DNA of 64,000 nucleotides from CAVTWJ01 sp963849485 (lineage in GTDB: Bacteria > Oederibacteriota > Muellerivitia > Muellerivitales > Muellerivitaceae): NCBI GenBank assembly GCA_963849485.1, contig CAWKIF010000114.1:1-64000 (forward strand), given 5' to 3'. Positions 8,036-17,285 of this stretch are shown here, piece by piece. The position numbers were made by a program, and so were the translations under genes. Numbering within the stretch: the stretch's first letter is position 1; each line of letters begins with the position of its first letter. Below the pieces are notes generated by a model. That model was not told where the DNA came from. It was given only the letters and a program-made list of their open reading frames with translations, and ran no database searches.

Positions 8036-10855
8036 TTGTTTCAGGAAGACCCAGCCGAACCCCATCCCCTTCCCTCCTCCCAGGGCGATTACACCCTGTC
8101 CCACATGGTGCGTTTTCTGGCCCGGAACCTGGGCCAGGTGATCGCCGAACAGGACGGTCCGGAAGCCCTGGCGTTGGTTGAAAAAATCCGCGCCCTCTGC
8201 AAGCAGCTTCGGCTCACTCCCGAGGAAGGAATCGCTGAGCAAGCGGCCTCCATCATCGCCGGCCTTTCCCTGGAACAGCTCAACCTGCTCACCAAGGCCT
8301 TCACTCATTATTTCGGCCTCATCAACCTGGCGGAAAAACTAGAAGTCCTTTTCCAAATTCGGGAAGAATCCCTGCTCGCCCCCCAAACCAACCGGGAAGG
8401 CACCCTCCCCTCCGCCATCCGCCTCCTTCGGGAGCAGGGCGTGCCGGCGAAAAAACTCCAGGGCTTCCTGGACCAGGCCCGCATCACCATGGTCTTCACC
8501 GCCCACCCCACCGAATCAAAACGCCCCACCATCCTGGACAAACTCCACCGCATCGGCAAGTTGGCTTTCCGGCTGAGCCAGGAAAGGCTGTTAAGGGAGG
8601 AGATGCGGGATTGTCTTCGTCTTTTGAAGGAGGAACTGGTTTCCCTATGGCAGACAGACGAGGTGCGTCAAACCCAGCCCGAGGTTTTGGATGAGGTTCG
8701 GGGCCACCTTTACTACTACAAAGAAACCCTGATGAGGGTTATTCCCTCCCTTTACCGGGAACTGGAACTCTCATTGGAGGAGGAATACCCTAAGACGGCT
8801 TGGCCTTTAAAATCCTTTCTGACTTTCGGAACATGGATGGGGGGGGACCGGGACGGCAACCCCTTTGTTACTCCCCAGGTGACCGTGGAAGCCTTGATCA
8901 TCCTTCGACGGGTGGGCCTGGAATACACCCTGGAATCCATGGACATGCTTTCCGCCCGCCTTTCTACCTCGGATCGTTGGGCCGGCTTATCCGATTCCCT
9001 TAAAAATTCCCTCGAGGAGGACGCCCGCCTATTCCCTGCCCTGGCGGAAAACCTAAAGCGCCGTTCCCCCCGGGAGACCTACCGGCATAAATGCGCGTAC
9101 ATATCTGAAAAGCTACGGCAAACCCTGGAATACAACAATCGGTTCCCGGTCCACTGGCGAGAGGGCCTTGAAAAGCCGGCAACAGGAACCTGGTATGCCA
9201 CCCCGGCGGAACTGCTCCGGGAACTCCGGCTGGTTTCTCAAAGCTTGAATGAAAATAAGGGCGGGGTCTTGGCCAAGGGTTTCCTAGAGGATGTGGTGCG
9301 CCGGGTAGAGGTTTTTGGCTTTACCTTTGCCTCCATGGATGTGCGCCAACACAGTTCCCGGCACTTGAATGCCCTCGCTGAAATATTCCAATTGATCGGC
9401 ATATCCGACGACTACCGGTCCCTTCCCGAGGATCTGAAACAATCCATCCTGATCCAGGAACTCAAAAGCGTCCGGCCCCTCGTCTCCGATCGAATGCCCC
9501 TCACGGCCGAGACCCGGGAAACCCTTGAAACTTTCCGGATGATCGCAAAGGTGCAGGAAAATCTGGACCCCTCCGCCCTCCAAACCTACATCATCTCCAT
9601 GACCAAGAATATCAGTGATGTTTTGGCCGTACTCCTGCTCTCCCGGGAAGCGGGCCTTTTCCTGGATCAATCCCACAGCCGCGTGGACGTGGCGCCCCTC
9701 TTCGAGACCCGGGAGGATTTGCGAAACGCCGGAGTCTTCACGGAAAGACTGTTCAAGATTGACGTATACCGGCGCCACCTGAATCTTCGGGGCGACCGCC
9801 AGGAAGTCATGCTGGGCTACAGCGACTCGAACAAGGAAAGCGGCTACTTGGCCGCCAATTGGTCCCTCTACCGCGCCCAGGTAGATCTGGCCAAGGCCGC
9901 CGACACCTTCCAGGTTCAATTACGCCTGTTCCACGGCCGGGGAGGCAGTATCGGCCGGGGCGGGGGGCCAGCCAGCCGAGCCATCCTAGCCCAGCCCCCC
10001 CGCACCATCCGTGGCGCCATGAAGATTACCGAGCAAGGAGAGGTTATCAGCGACCATTATGGCGAACCCGACGCGGCGCGCCATCATTTGGAGCAAATCT
10101 TGAACGCGGCCTTGCGCAGTTCCTTCCCGCCCAAGGAAGTGCTTCCCAAGAAGAGCTGGGAACAGATCATGGAAAAACTGGCTGAGACCTCCCACCAAGC
10201 CTACCGGTCCCTAGTCTATGAACATCCCCGATTCTTGGAATATTTCCGCTCCGCCACCCCGATCTCCGAAATAAGCCAGCACCGCATCGCCAGCCGTCCC
10301 GCCAGCCGCAAAGTGAGCGGCCGCATCGAGGACTTGCGAGCCATCCCTTGGGTCTTCGCCTGGATGCAGTCCCGTGCCACCCTACCCGGTTGGTACGGCC
10401 TGGGTTCGGCCCTGGGGTCCTGGCTGAAAGAAAAACCGGAGGGTCTCGCCGAACTTCGGGAGATGTACGCCCAATGGCCCTTTTTCCGTCAGCTTTTGGA
10501 CAACGCGCAAATGATCCTCTCAAAGGCCGATATGGATATCGCCCGACGGTACGCCTCCCTTTGCCCTGACGAGGGGTTGCGGAAAGAAATTTTCGGCCGG
10601 ATCGAGCGGGAGTATTTGGAAACCCTTTCCGCCATCCGCCAGATCTCGCAAGTTCAGGAGATGCTGGAAAAGGAGCCCCAGTTGCAGCAATCCATTAAAT
10701 TGCGCAACCCCTACATTGATCCCATGAGCTTCATCCAGATTGAGTTGATCCAGCGACTGCGGTCTAATCCCTCGGAACCCCAGACGTCCCATCTCCAGGA
10801 AGCCATTCTGATGACCATCAACGGTATCGCGGCGGGTCTAAAAAACACCGGGTGA
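8036..10855 (+). CDS. ppc: Phosphoenolpyruvate carboxylase
   Basis: Carboxylates PEP to oxaloacetate to refill the TCA cycle. All family blocks are present in order: FTAHPTES with the catalytic histidine (near residue 157), GGDRDGNPFVT, GYSDSNKESGYL, the Gly-rich loop FHGRGGSIGRGGGP, ITEQGEVIS, and FAWMQSRATLPGWYG. The C-terminus ends LKNTG, close to the usual QNTG. Its 939 residues are normal for the bacterial enzyme. The first codon is uncertain. TTG at 8036 keeps the longest frame, while ATG at 8105 would remove 23 residues that show little conservation. The allosteric lysine and arginine region (ASRPASRK) is kept. It is monocistronic. Confidence 0.95.
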   Translation: MFQEDPAEPHPLPSSQGDYTLSHMVRFLARNLGQVIAEQDGPEALALVEKIRALCKQLRLTPEEGIAEQAASIIAGLSLEQLNLLTKAFTHYFGLINLAEKLEVLFQIREESLLAPQTNREGTLPSAIRLLREQGVPAKKLQGFLDQARITMVFTAHPTESKRPTILDKLHRIGKLAFRLSQERLLREEMRDCLRLLKEELVSLWQTDEVRQTQPEVLDEVRGHLYYYKETLMRVIPSLYRELELSLEEEYPKTAWPLKSFLTFGTWMGGDRDGNPFVTPQVTVEALIILRRVGLEYTLESMDMLSARLSTSDRWAGLSDSLKNSLEEDARLFPALAENLKRRSPRETYRHKCAYISEKLRQTLEYNNRFPVHWREGLEKPATGTWYATPAELLRELRLVSQSLNENKGGVLAKGFLEDVVRRVEVFGFTFASMDVRQHSSRHLNALAEIFQLIGISDDYRSLPEDLKQSILIQELKSVRPLVSDRMPLTAETRETLETFRMIAKVQENLDPSALQTYIISMTKNISDVLAVLLLSREAGLFLDQSHSRVDVAPLFETREDLRNAGVFTERLFKIDVYRRHLNLRGDRQEVMLGYSDSNKESGYLAANWSLYRAQVDLAKAADTFQVQLRLFHGRGGSIGRGGGPASRAILAQPPRTIRGAMKITEQGEVISDHYGEPDAARHHLEQILNAALRSSFPPKEVLPKKSWEQIMEKLAETSHQAYRSLVYEHPRFLEYFRSATPISEISQHRIASRPASRKVSGRIEDLRAIPWVFAWMQSRATLPGWYGLGSALGSWLKEKPEGLAELREMYAQWPFFRQLLDNAQMILSKADMDIARRYASLCPDEGLRKEIFGRIEREYLETLSAIRQISQVQEMLEKEPQLQQSIKLRNPYIDPMSFIQIELIQRLRSNPSEPQTSHLQEAILMTINGIAAGLKNTG

Positions 10856-11021
10856 TCCCGTATCTCGTAACGATCTTAGCCAGCCAACTGATCAATCTCA
10901 TTAATCCTGGTTTTATGGCTTAGAGGTAAAAAGTGTACAAAATATGACCTATGTCGTACTTTAAGCTTTAAGCTAACCTAAGATAAGAAGGTAAACGATC
11001 CCCTTTTAAGGTTTTTCACTC

Positions 11022-11819
11022 ATGATTTCCCCCGCTTCCCCCTATGTTTTGGTTGTGGAGCCTAACCCCGAAATGAGGCAATTGCTCGTCATGCGGTTGG
11101 AATGCTTTGACTGCCGTGTGCGGGAGGTGGCGGATGCCAGTGAATTGGATGCAGTTTTATCCCAAACAGGGGTGGAAATCGTAATAACGGCCTGGTCCGT
11201 TCCGGGGTCGGAGGGAATGGATCTGTTCAAACGGCTGGAACCCCGCCGCCGGCGGGTGCTCCTCCTAACGGAGAACGAGCCCGAAATGAACCCCGCCAGT
11301 TTGAATCTCCTGGGGCTGGATTCAATGCATACCTATAAAAAAAGATCCAGTCTTTTCAAGAGAGTGGAAGAACTATTGCCCCAGGTCCGGAGAGCCCCCC
11401 CCGAGCCCGCCTTACCCGTGGGAAGCCAGATCCTTTTGGTGGATGATTCCTCCGCCATACGGATGTTCTTGAGAAAATGCCTGGAGTCTTCCCTTCCAGG
11501 GGCCGTCATCCGGGAGGCGGCGGACGGCGCCACCGCCATCGCCGAAATGTCGAAGAAAAAGGTGGACTTGATCGTCACGGACTTGGAAATGCCCGGGATG
11601 GATGGCCGAACCTTCCTGCGCAAGATCCGCCAAAATCCTATCCTGAGGAACAAACCCATCCTGGTTCTATCGGGATCTCTTTCCAGCGAGCTTTCGGAGG
11701 AATTCAAAGGGGATCCGGCTTTGCTTTTTGTGGCCAAACCCTGTTCCTCGGAAGTCTTGAGACAAAGCGCCCTCCAGTTACTCCACTTGGATCCCAAGGG
11801 GGCCAAGGCTCATTCGTAA
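11022..11819 (+). CDS. Tandem receiver-domain protein with a degenerate first domain
   Basis: Two receiver (REC) domains in 265 residues and no output domain. The second (about residues 133-258) is canonical: acidic pair in LLVDDSS, phosphoacceptor Asp in VTDLEMPGMDG, Ser in VLSGS, Lys in VAKPC. The first (about 5-115) keeps the fold pattern but has alanine where the phosphoacceptor should be (ITAWSVPGSEG) and VVEPN in place of the acidic pair, so it probably cannot be phosphorylated. It is followed by a single-domain receiver gene and lies convergent to the chemotaxis operon, which suggests a role in the same network. Confidence 0.85.
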   Translation: MISPASPYVLVVEPNPEMRQLLVMRLECFDCRVREVADASELDAVLSQTGVEIVITAWSVPGSEGMDLFKRLEPRRRRVLLLTENEPEMNPASLNLLGLDSMHTYKKRSSLFKRVEELLPQVRRAPPEPALPVGSQILLVDDSSAIRMFLRKCLESSLPGAVIREAADGATAIAEMSKKKVDLIVTDLEMPGMDGRTFLRKIRQNPILRNKPILVLSGSLSSELSEEFKGDPALLFVAKPCSSEVLRQSALQLLHLDPKGAKAHS

Positions 11820-11880
11820 CGGCGTGAATTGCCCAGCCATTCGCGGCCAAAGATGCATTTTCAAAGGGGAGATAACGGAC

Positions 11881-12261
11881 ATGGCTCTTGATAAATATCC
11901 CACCACACTTTTGGTGGATGACAGTCCCGCCAGCCTGCTTATATTTTCAAGGGTTCTTCAAGCGAGGGGTTTCCTGGTTGAAACAGCTTCCAGCGGCGCT
12001 GAGGCTATGGAGGCCCTTCGGCAGCGCGCCTTTGGCCTGATCCTGGTCGATCTCTTGATGCCCGGCTTGGACGGCCTGGAGATCTGCCGATGGCTTTCCC
12101 TCCACCCCCAAAGAGCGGAATTTAAAGTGATTCTCTGCTCGGGTTGTGATGAAGAGGAAGTGATCCAGAATGGGCTTCAATCGGGCGCGGACGCCTATTT
12201 GATCAAAAACGGCACCCCCGAGGACCTGGCCCAACGGCTGGAAGCCCTCCTGTCAGCCTAA
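11881..12261 (+). CDS. Single-domain response regulator (CheY-like)
   Basis: A 126-residue stand-alone receiver. Acidic pair in LLVDDSP, phosphoacceptor in LVDLLMPGLDG and Ser in ILCSGCD are present. The usual KP motif reads IKNGT, with the lysine kept and the proline lost. The ATG at 11881 is preferred because AAGGGGAG precedes it by eight to ten bases; the frame is open 19 codons upstream without a good signal. Probably cotranscribed with the tandem receiver gene. Partner kinase is not known; CheA on the opposite strand is a candidate. Confidence 0.85.
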   Translation: MALDKYPTTLLVDDSPASLLIFSRVLQARGFLVETASSGAEAMEALRQRAFGLILVDLLMPGLDGLEICRWLSLHPQRAEFKVILCSGCDEEEVIQNGLQSGADAYLIKNGTPEDLAQRLEALLSA

Positions 12262-12307
12262 TCCGCCGGTTGCGAGTTTATAAGGGTATTTCATCCCACA
12301 ACGCCAT

Positions 12308-13597
12308 TTAGTTCCCCTTCAAATCCATGACCGCCAGGTGGAGAGGCTCGTCTCCCACCTTATAAAACCTTTCAAAAAGCGGTACTCCCGGCGGCCTACC
12401 CAGGGATTCGGTGGTTTTAAGCGCCACCGAGGGGATACTGAGAAAATGATGCTTGGACAACAGGGCCTTGATGTTTCCCCCCAGGATATTCACCATCTCT
12501 TTCAGCGCGTCCTCGGAGAGTTCCTGGGAAACGGGACCTTCCCCGGAACCAAAAAGATGTGCCGCCACTGCGGCAGCCGTAGGGGCCGTGACGGTCAAGC
12601 GAACCATGAGATTGCGGACCCCCAGGATCCGGATATAGGTGGAGATCAAGGGCAGGCCGTGGGGAAACCCATTGGGGCCTGACGCCTGGGGGGCCTCGCC
12701 TGCCATGCTCATCCACATCTCATTCAAAAAGCGGTCTATTTCCCGGAGATCCAAAGGCTTTTCTTCCAGGGGAGCCTGCCGAACCCGATATCCGGTGACT
12801 TGGTCGTCATATGAAACGCTGGCCAGGCTCCCCCCCAGGAAAAGGGCCGTCTCGGAGGAACCCAAGAAGAGAAGCCCCTCGTTTTCCAGGGATTCCCTGC
12901 AGAGGGAGAGGACGTTTTTTTTCATTTCGGTTTCAAAATAAATCATGACATTGCGCAAGAGGAGGAGATCCACCGGTTTTTCCTCCAGCCATTCTCCCTT
13001 CAGGTTGATACGGCGGAATTCCACCATTCGACGGATTTCCTCCTTCACCTGGTAACCCGTGCCCGAGGGTTCCATGAATCGTTCCAGGTAGGGGGCGGGC
13101 AGACCCCGCCGGCTCTCAACCTCGTTATAAAACCCGGACCGAGCCTGGTCGAGGGCGGTTTGGGAAATATCGCTAGCGATCAGACGTAAACCCTGGTCGA
13201 ACAGTTGGGGAAACTTGTCTTTCAGGAGCATGGCCAGACTGAAGGGTTCCTGCCCTGTGGAGCAGGCGGCACACCAGAAGGTTGGGGCGCGTTGATCCTT
13301 CAGGCGAAGGACCATTTCAGGCAAGACCCTTTTTTCCAGCACTTGGAAAAAAGCCGGGTCCCTGAAAAAATAGCTTTCCTTTGGCAATAACGATTCCACC
13401 ACCCGTTGGGCAAGGCTCCCGGCGGGGTCATTTTCCAAGAGGGCCATCAGATCCCGCAGGGAAGCCACCTTCCAGGCCCCCAGGGACGGCTCCACAATGG
13501 ATAGAAGCAGGTCATCCCGGTCGTTCTCCAGGTTCACCCCGCTTTTTTCCAGCACCAGTTTTCGCAGGTCATCGAAGAAATGCTTTTGAAGATTCAT
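12308..13597 (-). CDS. cheR: CheR methyltransferase fused to a CheX-like phosphatase domain
   Basis: Residues 1-270 are CheR, which methylates glutamates of chemoreceptors with S-adenosylmethionine. The N-terminal helical domain carries KESYFFRD, the SAM site is FWCAACSTGQEPFS (107-120), and LLRNVMIYF closes the core. Residues about 285-429 look like CheX, a CheY-P phosphatase. The key pattern EMVN (Glu367, Asn370) followed by GGN at 373-375 matches the family's ExxN active helix. The start overlaps the cheB stop by four bases (ATGA). The fusion would tie receptor methylation to signal termination in one polypeptide and would supply the phosphatase that the operon otherwise lacks. The CheX call rests on the motif and the alpha/beta pattern. 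Confidence 0.8.
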   Translation of the reverse strand: MNLQKHFFDDLRKLVLEKSGVNLENDRDDLLLSIVEPSLGAWKVASLRDLMALLENDPAGSLAQRVVESLLPKESYFFRDPAFFQVLEKRVLPEMVLRLKDQRAPTFWCAACSTGQEPFSLAMLLKDKFPQLFDQGLRLIASDISQTALDQARSGFYNEVESRRGLPAPYLERFMEPSGTGYQVKEEIRRMVEFRRINLKGEWLEEKPVDLLLLRNVMIYFETEMKKNVLSLCRESLENEGLLFLGSSETALFLGGSLASVSYDDQVTGYRVRQAPLEEKPLDLREIDRFLNEMWMSMAGEAPQASGPNGFPHGLPLISTYIRILGVRNLMVRLTVTAPTAAAVAAHLFGSGEGPVSQELSEDALKEMVNILGGNIKALLSKHHFLSIPSVALKTTESLGRPPGVPLFERFYKVGDEPLHLAVMDLKGN

Positions 13598-14661
13598 GGA
13601 GCCCCTATCCCCCGTCTTAGGGCTTTTGGGCCCAGGCTCCTCAGGGTGATTTCCCCAGCGATTAATCCCAGGTCCAAAACCTGGTCGGCGAGCCCCGCCT
13701 GAGCCACCACTCCCGGCATACCCCAGACGACGCTGGAAGCCTCGTCCTGGGCCAGGATTACGGCACCACCCTCCCGCAGTTTTTCCGCCCCTTTCAACCC
13801 GTCCTGGCCCATGCCGGTCAGGACCACCGCCAGGGCATTGGGTCCCAACACCTGGGCGGCAGACTCGAAAAGAACGTCCACCGAGGGGCGGCAGGAATTG
13901 ACGGGAGGACCCTGGGTCAGGGAGATCCGATGCCCTTCTGCTGATCTTTTCACCACCATATGGTAGTTCCCGGGGGCCAGGCGGACGATGGGCCCTTCTA
14001 GTTTTTCACCCTCCCGGGCCTCCTTAACATCCATACCCGTAGATTGGGACAAGCGGAGGGCCAAGGTTTCGGTAAAGAGTGGCGGTAGATGCTGAACGAT
14101 CAGGATCGGCAGGTTCCACTCAGGCGGCAACCCCCCCATCACTCTCAAGAGAGCCGCAGGCCCGCCGGTCGAGGCCCCGATGAGGACGGCGTCCGGCCGG
14201 ACCTTGCGTTCCGGGAGGAATTCCAAACGAGGGATGAGGGATTCCTTCCCTGGCCGGGATAGGAGAGCTTTCATCTTTGGGATCAAACTTTGGCGGATTC
14301 TTTCAGCAGCCTCCTCCCGGCTGGCCGTTCCCTCCGGTTTTTCCTCGTAATCCTGGGCCCCCAGGAGGAGGGCTTCCACGGTGGTTTGGGCTCCTAGCTT
14401 CGTGAGGCTGGAGTACATGATCACCTGAAGGTGGGGATAGGTGGATCGGATTTCCCGGAGGGTTTGCAAACCGTCCAGGTTGGGCATTTCTACGTCCAGG
14501 AGGACCAAGTCGGGGTTGAGTTGGGGGATTTTCTCCAGAACCAGCCGGCCGTCGGCGGCTGTACCCACGACGGTGAGGTCCGGGTCTCCCTCGAGGACCT
14601 GGGAGAGCATCTGCCGAACCACCACCGAATCGTCGGCCAAAAGGATTCTGGATTTAGGCAT
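13594..14661 (-). CDS. cheB: Chemotaxis protein-glutamate methylesterase CheB
   Basis: Response-regulated methylesterase/amidase that removes methyl groups from chemoreceptors. Receiver at residues 1-120: Asp10 and Asp11, phosphoacceptor Asp56 in LLDVEMPNLDG. Esterase domain from about 165 to 345 has the Ser in GASTGGPAAL, His in VQHLPPLFTE and Asp in GMGQDGLKGA. The ATG at 14661 is preferred (eight-base overlap with cheY, GGGGAAGAG upstream). An upstream TTG at 14685 would add only eight residues. It overlaps the cheR-cheX gene by four bases. Confidence 0.93.
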   Translation of the reverse strand: MPKSRILLADDSVVVRQMLSQVLEGDPDLTVVGTAADGRLVLEKIPQLNPDLVLLDVEMPNLDGLQTLREIRSTYPHLQVIMYSSLTKLGAQTTVEALLLGAQDYEEKPEGTASREEAAERIRQSLIPKMKALLSRPGKESLIPRLEFLPERKVRPDAVLIGASTGGPAALLRVMGGLPPEWNLPILIVQHLPPLFTETLALRLSQSTGMDVKEAREGEKLEGPIVRLAPGNYHMVVKRSAEGHRISLTQGPPVNSCRPSVDVLFESAAQVLGPNALAVVLTGMGQDGLKGAEKLREGGAVILAQDEASSVVWGMPGVVAQAGLADQVLDLGLIAGEITLRSLGPKALRRGIGAP

Positions 14662-15040
14662 GGGGCTCTTCCCCGAGGAGTCCAACGAGCTCTAGCTTTT
14701 TCTTGAGGATATCCCTCGTGAAAGGCTTGGTGACATATTCATCGGCTCCGGCCTCAAACATCCTCTCCATGTTCTGGGCCTGGGCCTCGCTGGAAACCAC
14801 TACCAAGCGGATCTTCTTGTACTCGTTTCTGGAACGTACCGCCATAATGAACTCAAACCCATTCATTTCCGGCATGTTCCAATCGACCAACACCAGGTCC
14901 ACCGCCCCTTCTTTTTCCAGGAGGTCCATCCCCTCCACCCCGTTGCCGGCCTCCTTCACCTCAAACCCCAGCTCGGTCATGATTTTCCTGAGGATCATGC
15001 GCATGGCTTTGGAATCATCCAATATCAGTGCCGATTTCAT
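14654..15040 (-). CDS. cheY: Chemotaxis response regulator CheY
   Basis: A 128-residue stand-alone receiver. Asp8 and Asp9 form the acidic pocket, Asp53 in LVDWNMPEMNG is the phosphoacceptor, Ser in VVSS and Lys in TKPF complete the site. It lies between the chemoreceptor gene and cheB, as expected for the regulator of this pathway. The output (flagellar motor or another) cannot be inferred: no flagellar or pilus gene lies in the window. Confidence 0.92.
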   Translation of the reverse strand: MKSALILDDSKAMRMILRKIMTELGFEVKEAGNGVEGMDLLEKEGAVDLVLVDWNMPEMNGFEFIMAVRSRNEYKKIRLVVVSSEAQAQNMERMFEAGADEYVTKPFTRDILKKKLELVGLLGEEPHA

Positions 15041-15088
15041 TATTTCATTTCCTTAAGTTGGAGCATGCCTTTATTCCCCATTCCCCTG

Positions 15089-16594
15089 TTAAACCTTGAA
15101 CTGACCGACCAGGGCCTGCAGGTCGGAAGCGGTGCGGTAAAGATCCTTGGCGGCGGACTGGATGTCCGTGGCCCCCTTGGAGGTGCTCTTGGTGGCCTGG
15201 GCCACCCCCGAGATGTTTCCCGCGATCTCGGTGGAACCCCGGGCCGCCTCACCCAGGTTTCGGCTCATCTCGGTGGTGGTGGCGGCCTGTTCCTCCACGG
15301 CACTGGCGATCGTCGTGGAAATATCGTTGATCCGGGAGATGATTCCGCTGATCTGGCCGATGGCTTCCACGGAAACCTGGGTGCTCTTACGGATCGATTC
15401 GATCCGGCGCTCGATATCCTCGGTAGAACGGGCCGTTTCCTTGGCCAGCTCCTTGATCTCATTGGCCACCACCGCGAAACCCCGGCCGGCATCCCCGGCC
15501 CTCGCCGCCTCGATGGTGGCGTTCAGGGCCAGCAGATTCGTCTGCTCGTTGATGGAGGTGATAACCTTCAGAACCTGGCCGATCTCGGCGCTGGCCTGGC
15601 CCAACTGGGTCACATGGACATTCGCTTCCTTGGCGATTTTGACCGCCGTGACAGCCACCTGGGCGGCTTGGCTGGAATTCTGGGCGATTTCCTTGATACT
15701 GGAAGACATGCCCTGGGTGGCGGAGGAGACCACCTGCAGGTTTTGGCTCACCTGGCGGGCCCCGGAAGAAACGGCATTGGCCTGGGCGGAGGTTTCCTGG
15801 GCGGCTACTCCCACCACCGTGGCCGTCTCGGTCAGTTGGCCAGACGATGCCAGAAGGGACCGGCCAGCTTGGACGAAAGACTGCACCAGCCGCTGCATTC
15901 TTTCCGCAAAGAGGTTGAAGGCACCCGCGATCTCCCCCAGTTCATCCTTGGAATCCAGTTCCAAGCGCTTGGTGAGGTCTCCCTCTCCCCGGGCGATATC
16001 CTTCAGCCGGTTGAGGAGATGGTAAAGGGGGACGGTCAATTGTCTCTGGAGGGTGGAAGCCACCAGGTAGGAGATCAACATGGAAAGCAGCCATACCGCC
16101 ACCGTCAGGACGAGAAAACGAAAAAAACGGGCGCTCATGTCCGTCATATCTGATTCCAGGTAAAGGGTCCCGGATTTTTCTCCTCCCAACTGGATGGGGT
16201 GGAAGTAATGGATGGTGTTTCCCTTGAATTGGAATCCCTCCGCCCCCGCCGGCGGTGGAGTATAGGAAGGATCCTGTCGGGCGGAGCGGTAGCTTGCGAA
16301 GAGGTCTCCCTTGGCGTCGTAAAGGCAGGCGGCTAGGATATGGGGGTTGCCCTTGAGAGTTCCCAGCAGGTCCCCGGCCGTCTTGGTGTCATTAAAAGCC
16401 AATGCCGCCGTGCTGTTATCCCCGATCACCTGGGCCAGGTTTTGGAGATTTTGCTCCATGACCGTTGGGTAGGTGATCCTTTCCAGGGCGATGAATGCCA
16501 GGCAGGCGGTCACCAACGATATAGAAGCCGTGACCGTGGTGATGAACATGATCTTCCGGGCAATGCCCATATCCTTGAACTTGATCCCCATCAT
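15089..16594 (-). CDS. Methyl-accepting chemotaxis protein with a CHASE8-type periplasmic domain
   Basis: Transmembrane chemoreceptor. TM1 is at about residues 13-37, a periplasmic domain at 45-150, TM2 at 157-180, HAMP at 181-233 and a cytoplasmic signalling coiled coil at 234-501. The tip contains LLALNATIEAARAGDAGRG, the CheA/CheW contact region. The periplasmic part has NSTAALAFNDTKTAGDLL and ILAACLYDAKGDLFASY, which match my knowledge of CHASE8, the sensor domain of the diguanylate cyclase YfiN/TpbB that is held off by YfiR. A yfiR-like gene lies immediately upstream, which makes the pairing unlikely to be chance. Two adjacent ATGs are possible starts; AGG precedes the first. No C-terminal CheR-docking pentapeptide is seen. 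Confidence 0.9.
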   Translation of the reverse strand: MMGIKFKDMGIARKIMFITTVTASISLVTACLAFIALERITYPTVMEQNLQNLAQVIGDNSTAALAFNDTKTAGDLLGTLKGNPHILAACLYDAKGDLFASYRSARQDPSYTPPPAGAEGFQFKGNTIHYFHPIQLGGEKSGTLYLESDMTDMSARFFRFLVLTVAVWLLSMLISYLVASTLQRQLTVPLYHLLNRLKDIARGEGDLTKRLELDSKDELGEIAGAFNLFAERMQRLVQSFVQAGRSLLASSGQLTETATVVGVAAQETSAQANAVSSGARQVSQNLQVVSSATQGMSSSIKEIAQNSSQAAQVAVTAVKIAKEANVHVTQLGQASAEIGQVLKVITSINEQTNLLALNATIEAARAGDAGRGFAVVANEIKELAKETARSTEDIERRIESIRKSTQVSVEAIGQISGIISRINDISTTIASAVEEQAATTTEMSRNLGEAARGSTEIAGNISGVAQATKSTSKGATDIQSAAKDLYRTASDLQALVGQFKV

Positions 16595-16690
16595 GACCTC
16601 ACCCCTCCTTGGGATACCACTGGAACCAGGGGTTGGGAGGCGCTTGCCGCCTTTCCCCCCGGATTCCCTTCCTGAACTATCAATACTTCT

Positions 16691-17263
16691 TTAATTACCC
16701 TCATAAATCTTGCAGATCTGCAAAAGTTTGGAACTGATCGTCAACCCCGCCTTCTTGGCGGCTCCGGTGTTGGCGACCAACGATATCCTGCTCCCCACCA
16801 TATCGAAAAGAAGAATTCCCCCTTTATAGGAGAACCCCTCGATTTCCGATACCGTGAGGACGGCGGACCCCTTCACAGCTGAAAGGATGGAGGAAACCCG
16901 GTCCTTCTCACTGTAACAAATGAAGAGGATCTGGCATTTCTTGAGGGCGGCCGCTCCGGAGGATTCCAGTGATGAGTACCGCTTCACCTTCAAGGCGTGG
17001 CCTCCGGCCGACTTTCCATTGACGGCCTTATCCAAAGAATCCCCGAAGGGGTCGTCTCCCACCACCCCGATTACCAGAGGCGCTCCGGAGGAGGAAAAGA
17101 CGCCGGGGGGCCAGGTAACGAAGTTTGCGAAATTGTAAAGGTAGGCCGCCTTGACGGCGTATTCGGAAACATCAGCTCTGGCCGGGACAATCCCGGCTAG
17201 GATCGCGATGAAGCCAATCGCCATCAGGAAGGCCTTCTCTTTTGGTAATGTTAATAGTCTCAT
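16691..17263 (-). CDS. YfiR-family periplasmic regulator (DUF4154)
   Basis: A 190-residue exported protein of the YfiR/DUF4154 family. The signal peptide spans about residues 1-30, ending ARA. Family patterns are AYLYNFANFVTWP near the mature N-terminus, VIGVVGDDPFG, ILFICYSE, ILTVSE-like VLTVSEIEGF, and the C-terminal ISLVANTGAAKKAGLTISSKL (shown in part: NTGAAKKAGLTISSK). In Pseudomonas, YfiR binds and represses the CHASE8-domain cyclase YfiN. Here the gene lies between a TonB-dependent receptor and a CHASE8 chemoreceptor, so the likely partner is the chemoreceptor. Cysteines that form redox disulfides in Pseudomonas YfiR are mostly absent. Confidence 0.88.
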   Translation of the reverse strand: MRLLTLPKEKAFLMAIGFIAILAGIVPARADVSEYAVKAAYLYNFANFVTWPPGVFSSSGAPLVIGVVGDDPFGDSLDKAVNGKSAGGHALKVKRYSSLESSGAAALKKCQILFICYSEKDRVSSILSAVKGSAVLTVSEIEGFSYKGGILLFDMVGSRISLVANTGAAKKAGLTISSKLLQICKIYEGN

Positions 17264-17285
17264 TTGTCCCTCCTACAAGGAGCGA

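Noticed and set aside
15065..16153. Glycine-rich frame of 362 residues opposite the chemoreceptor
   Set aside because: Antisense shadow of the signalling coiled coil; composition is repetitive and shows no domain.
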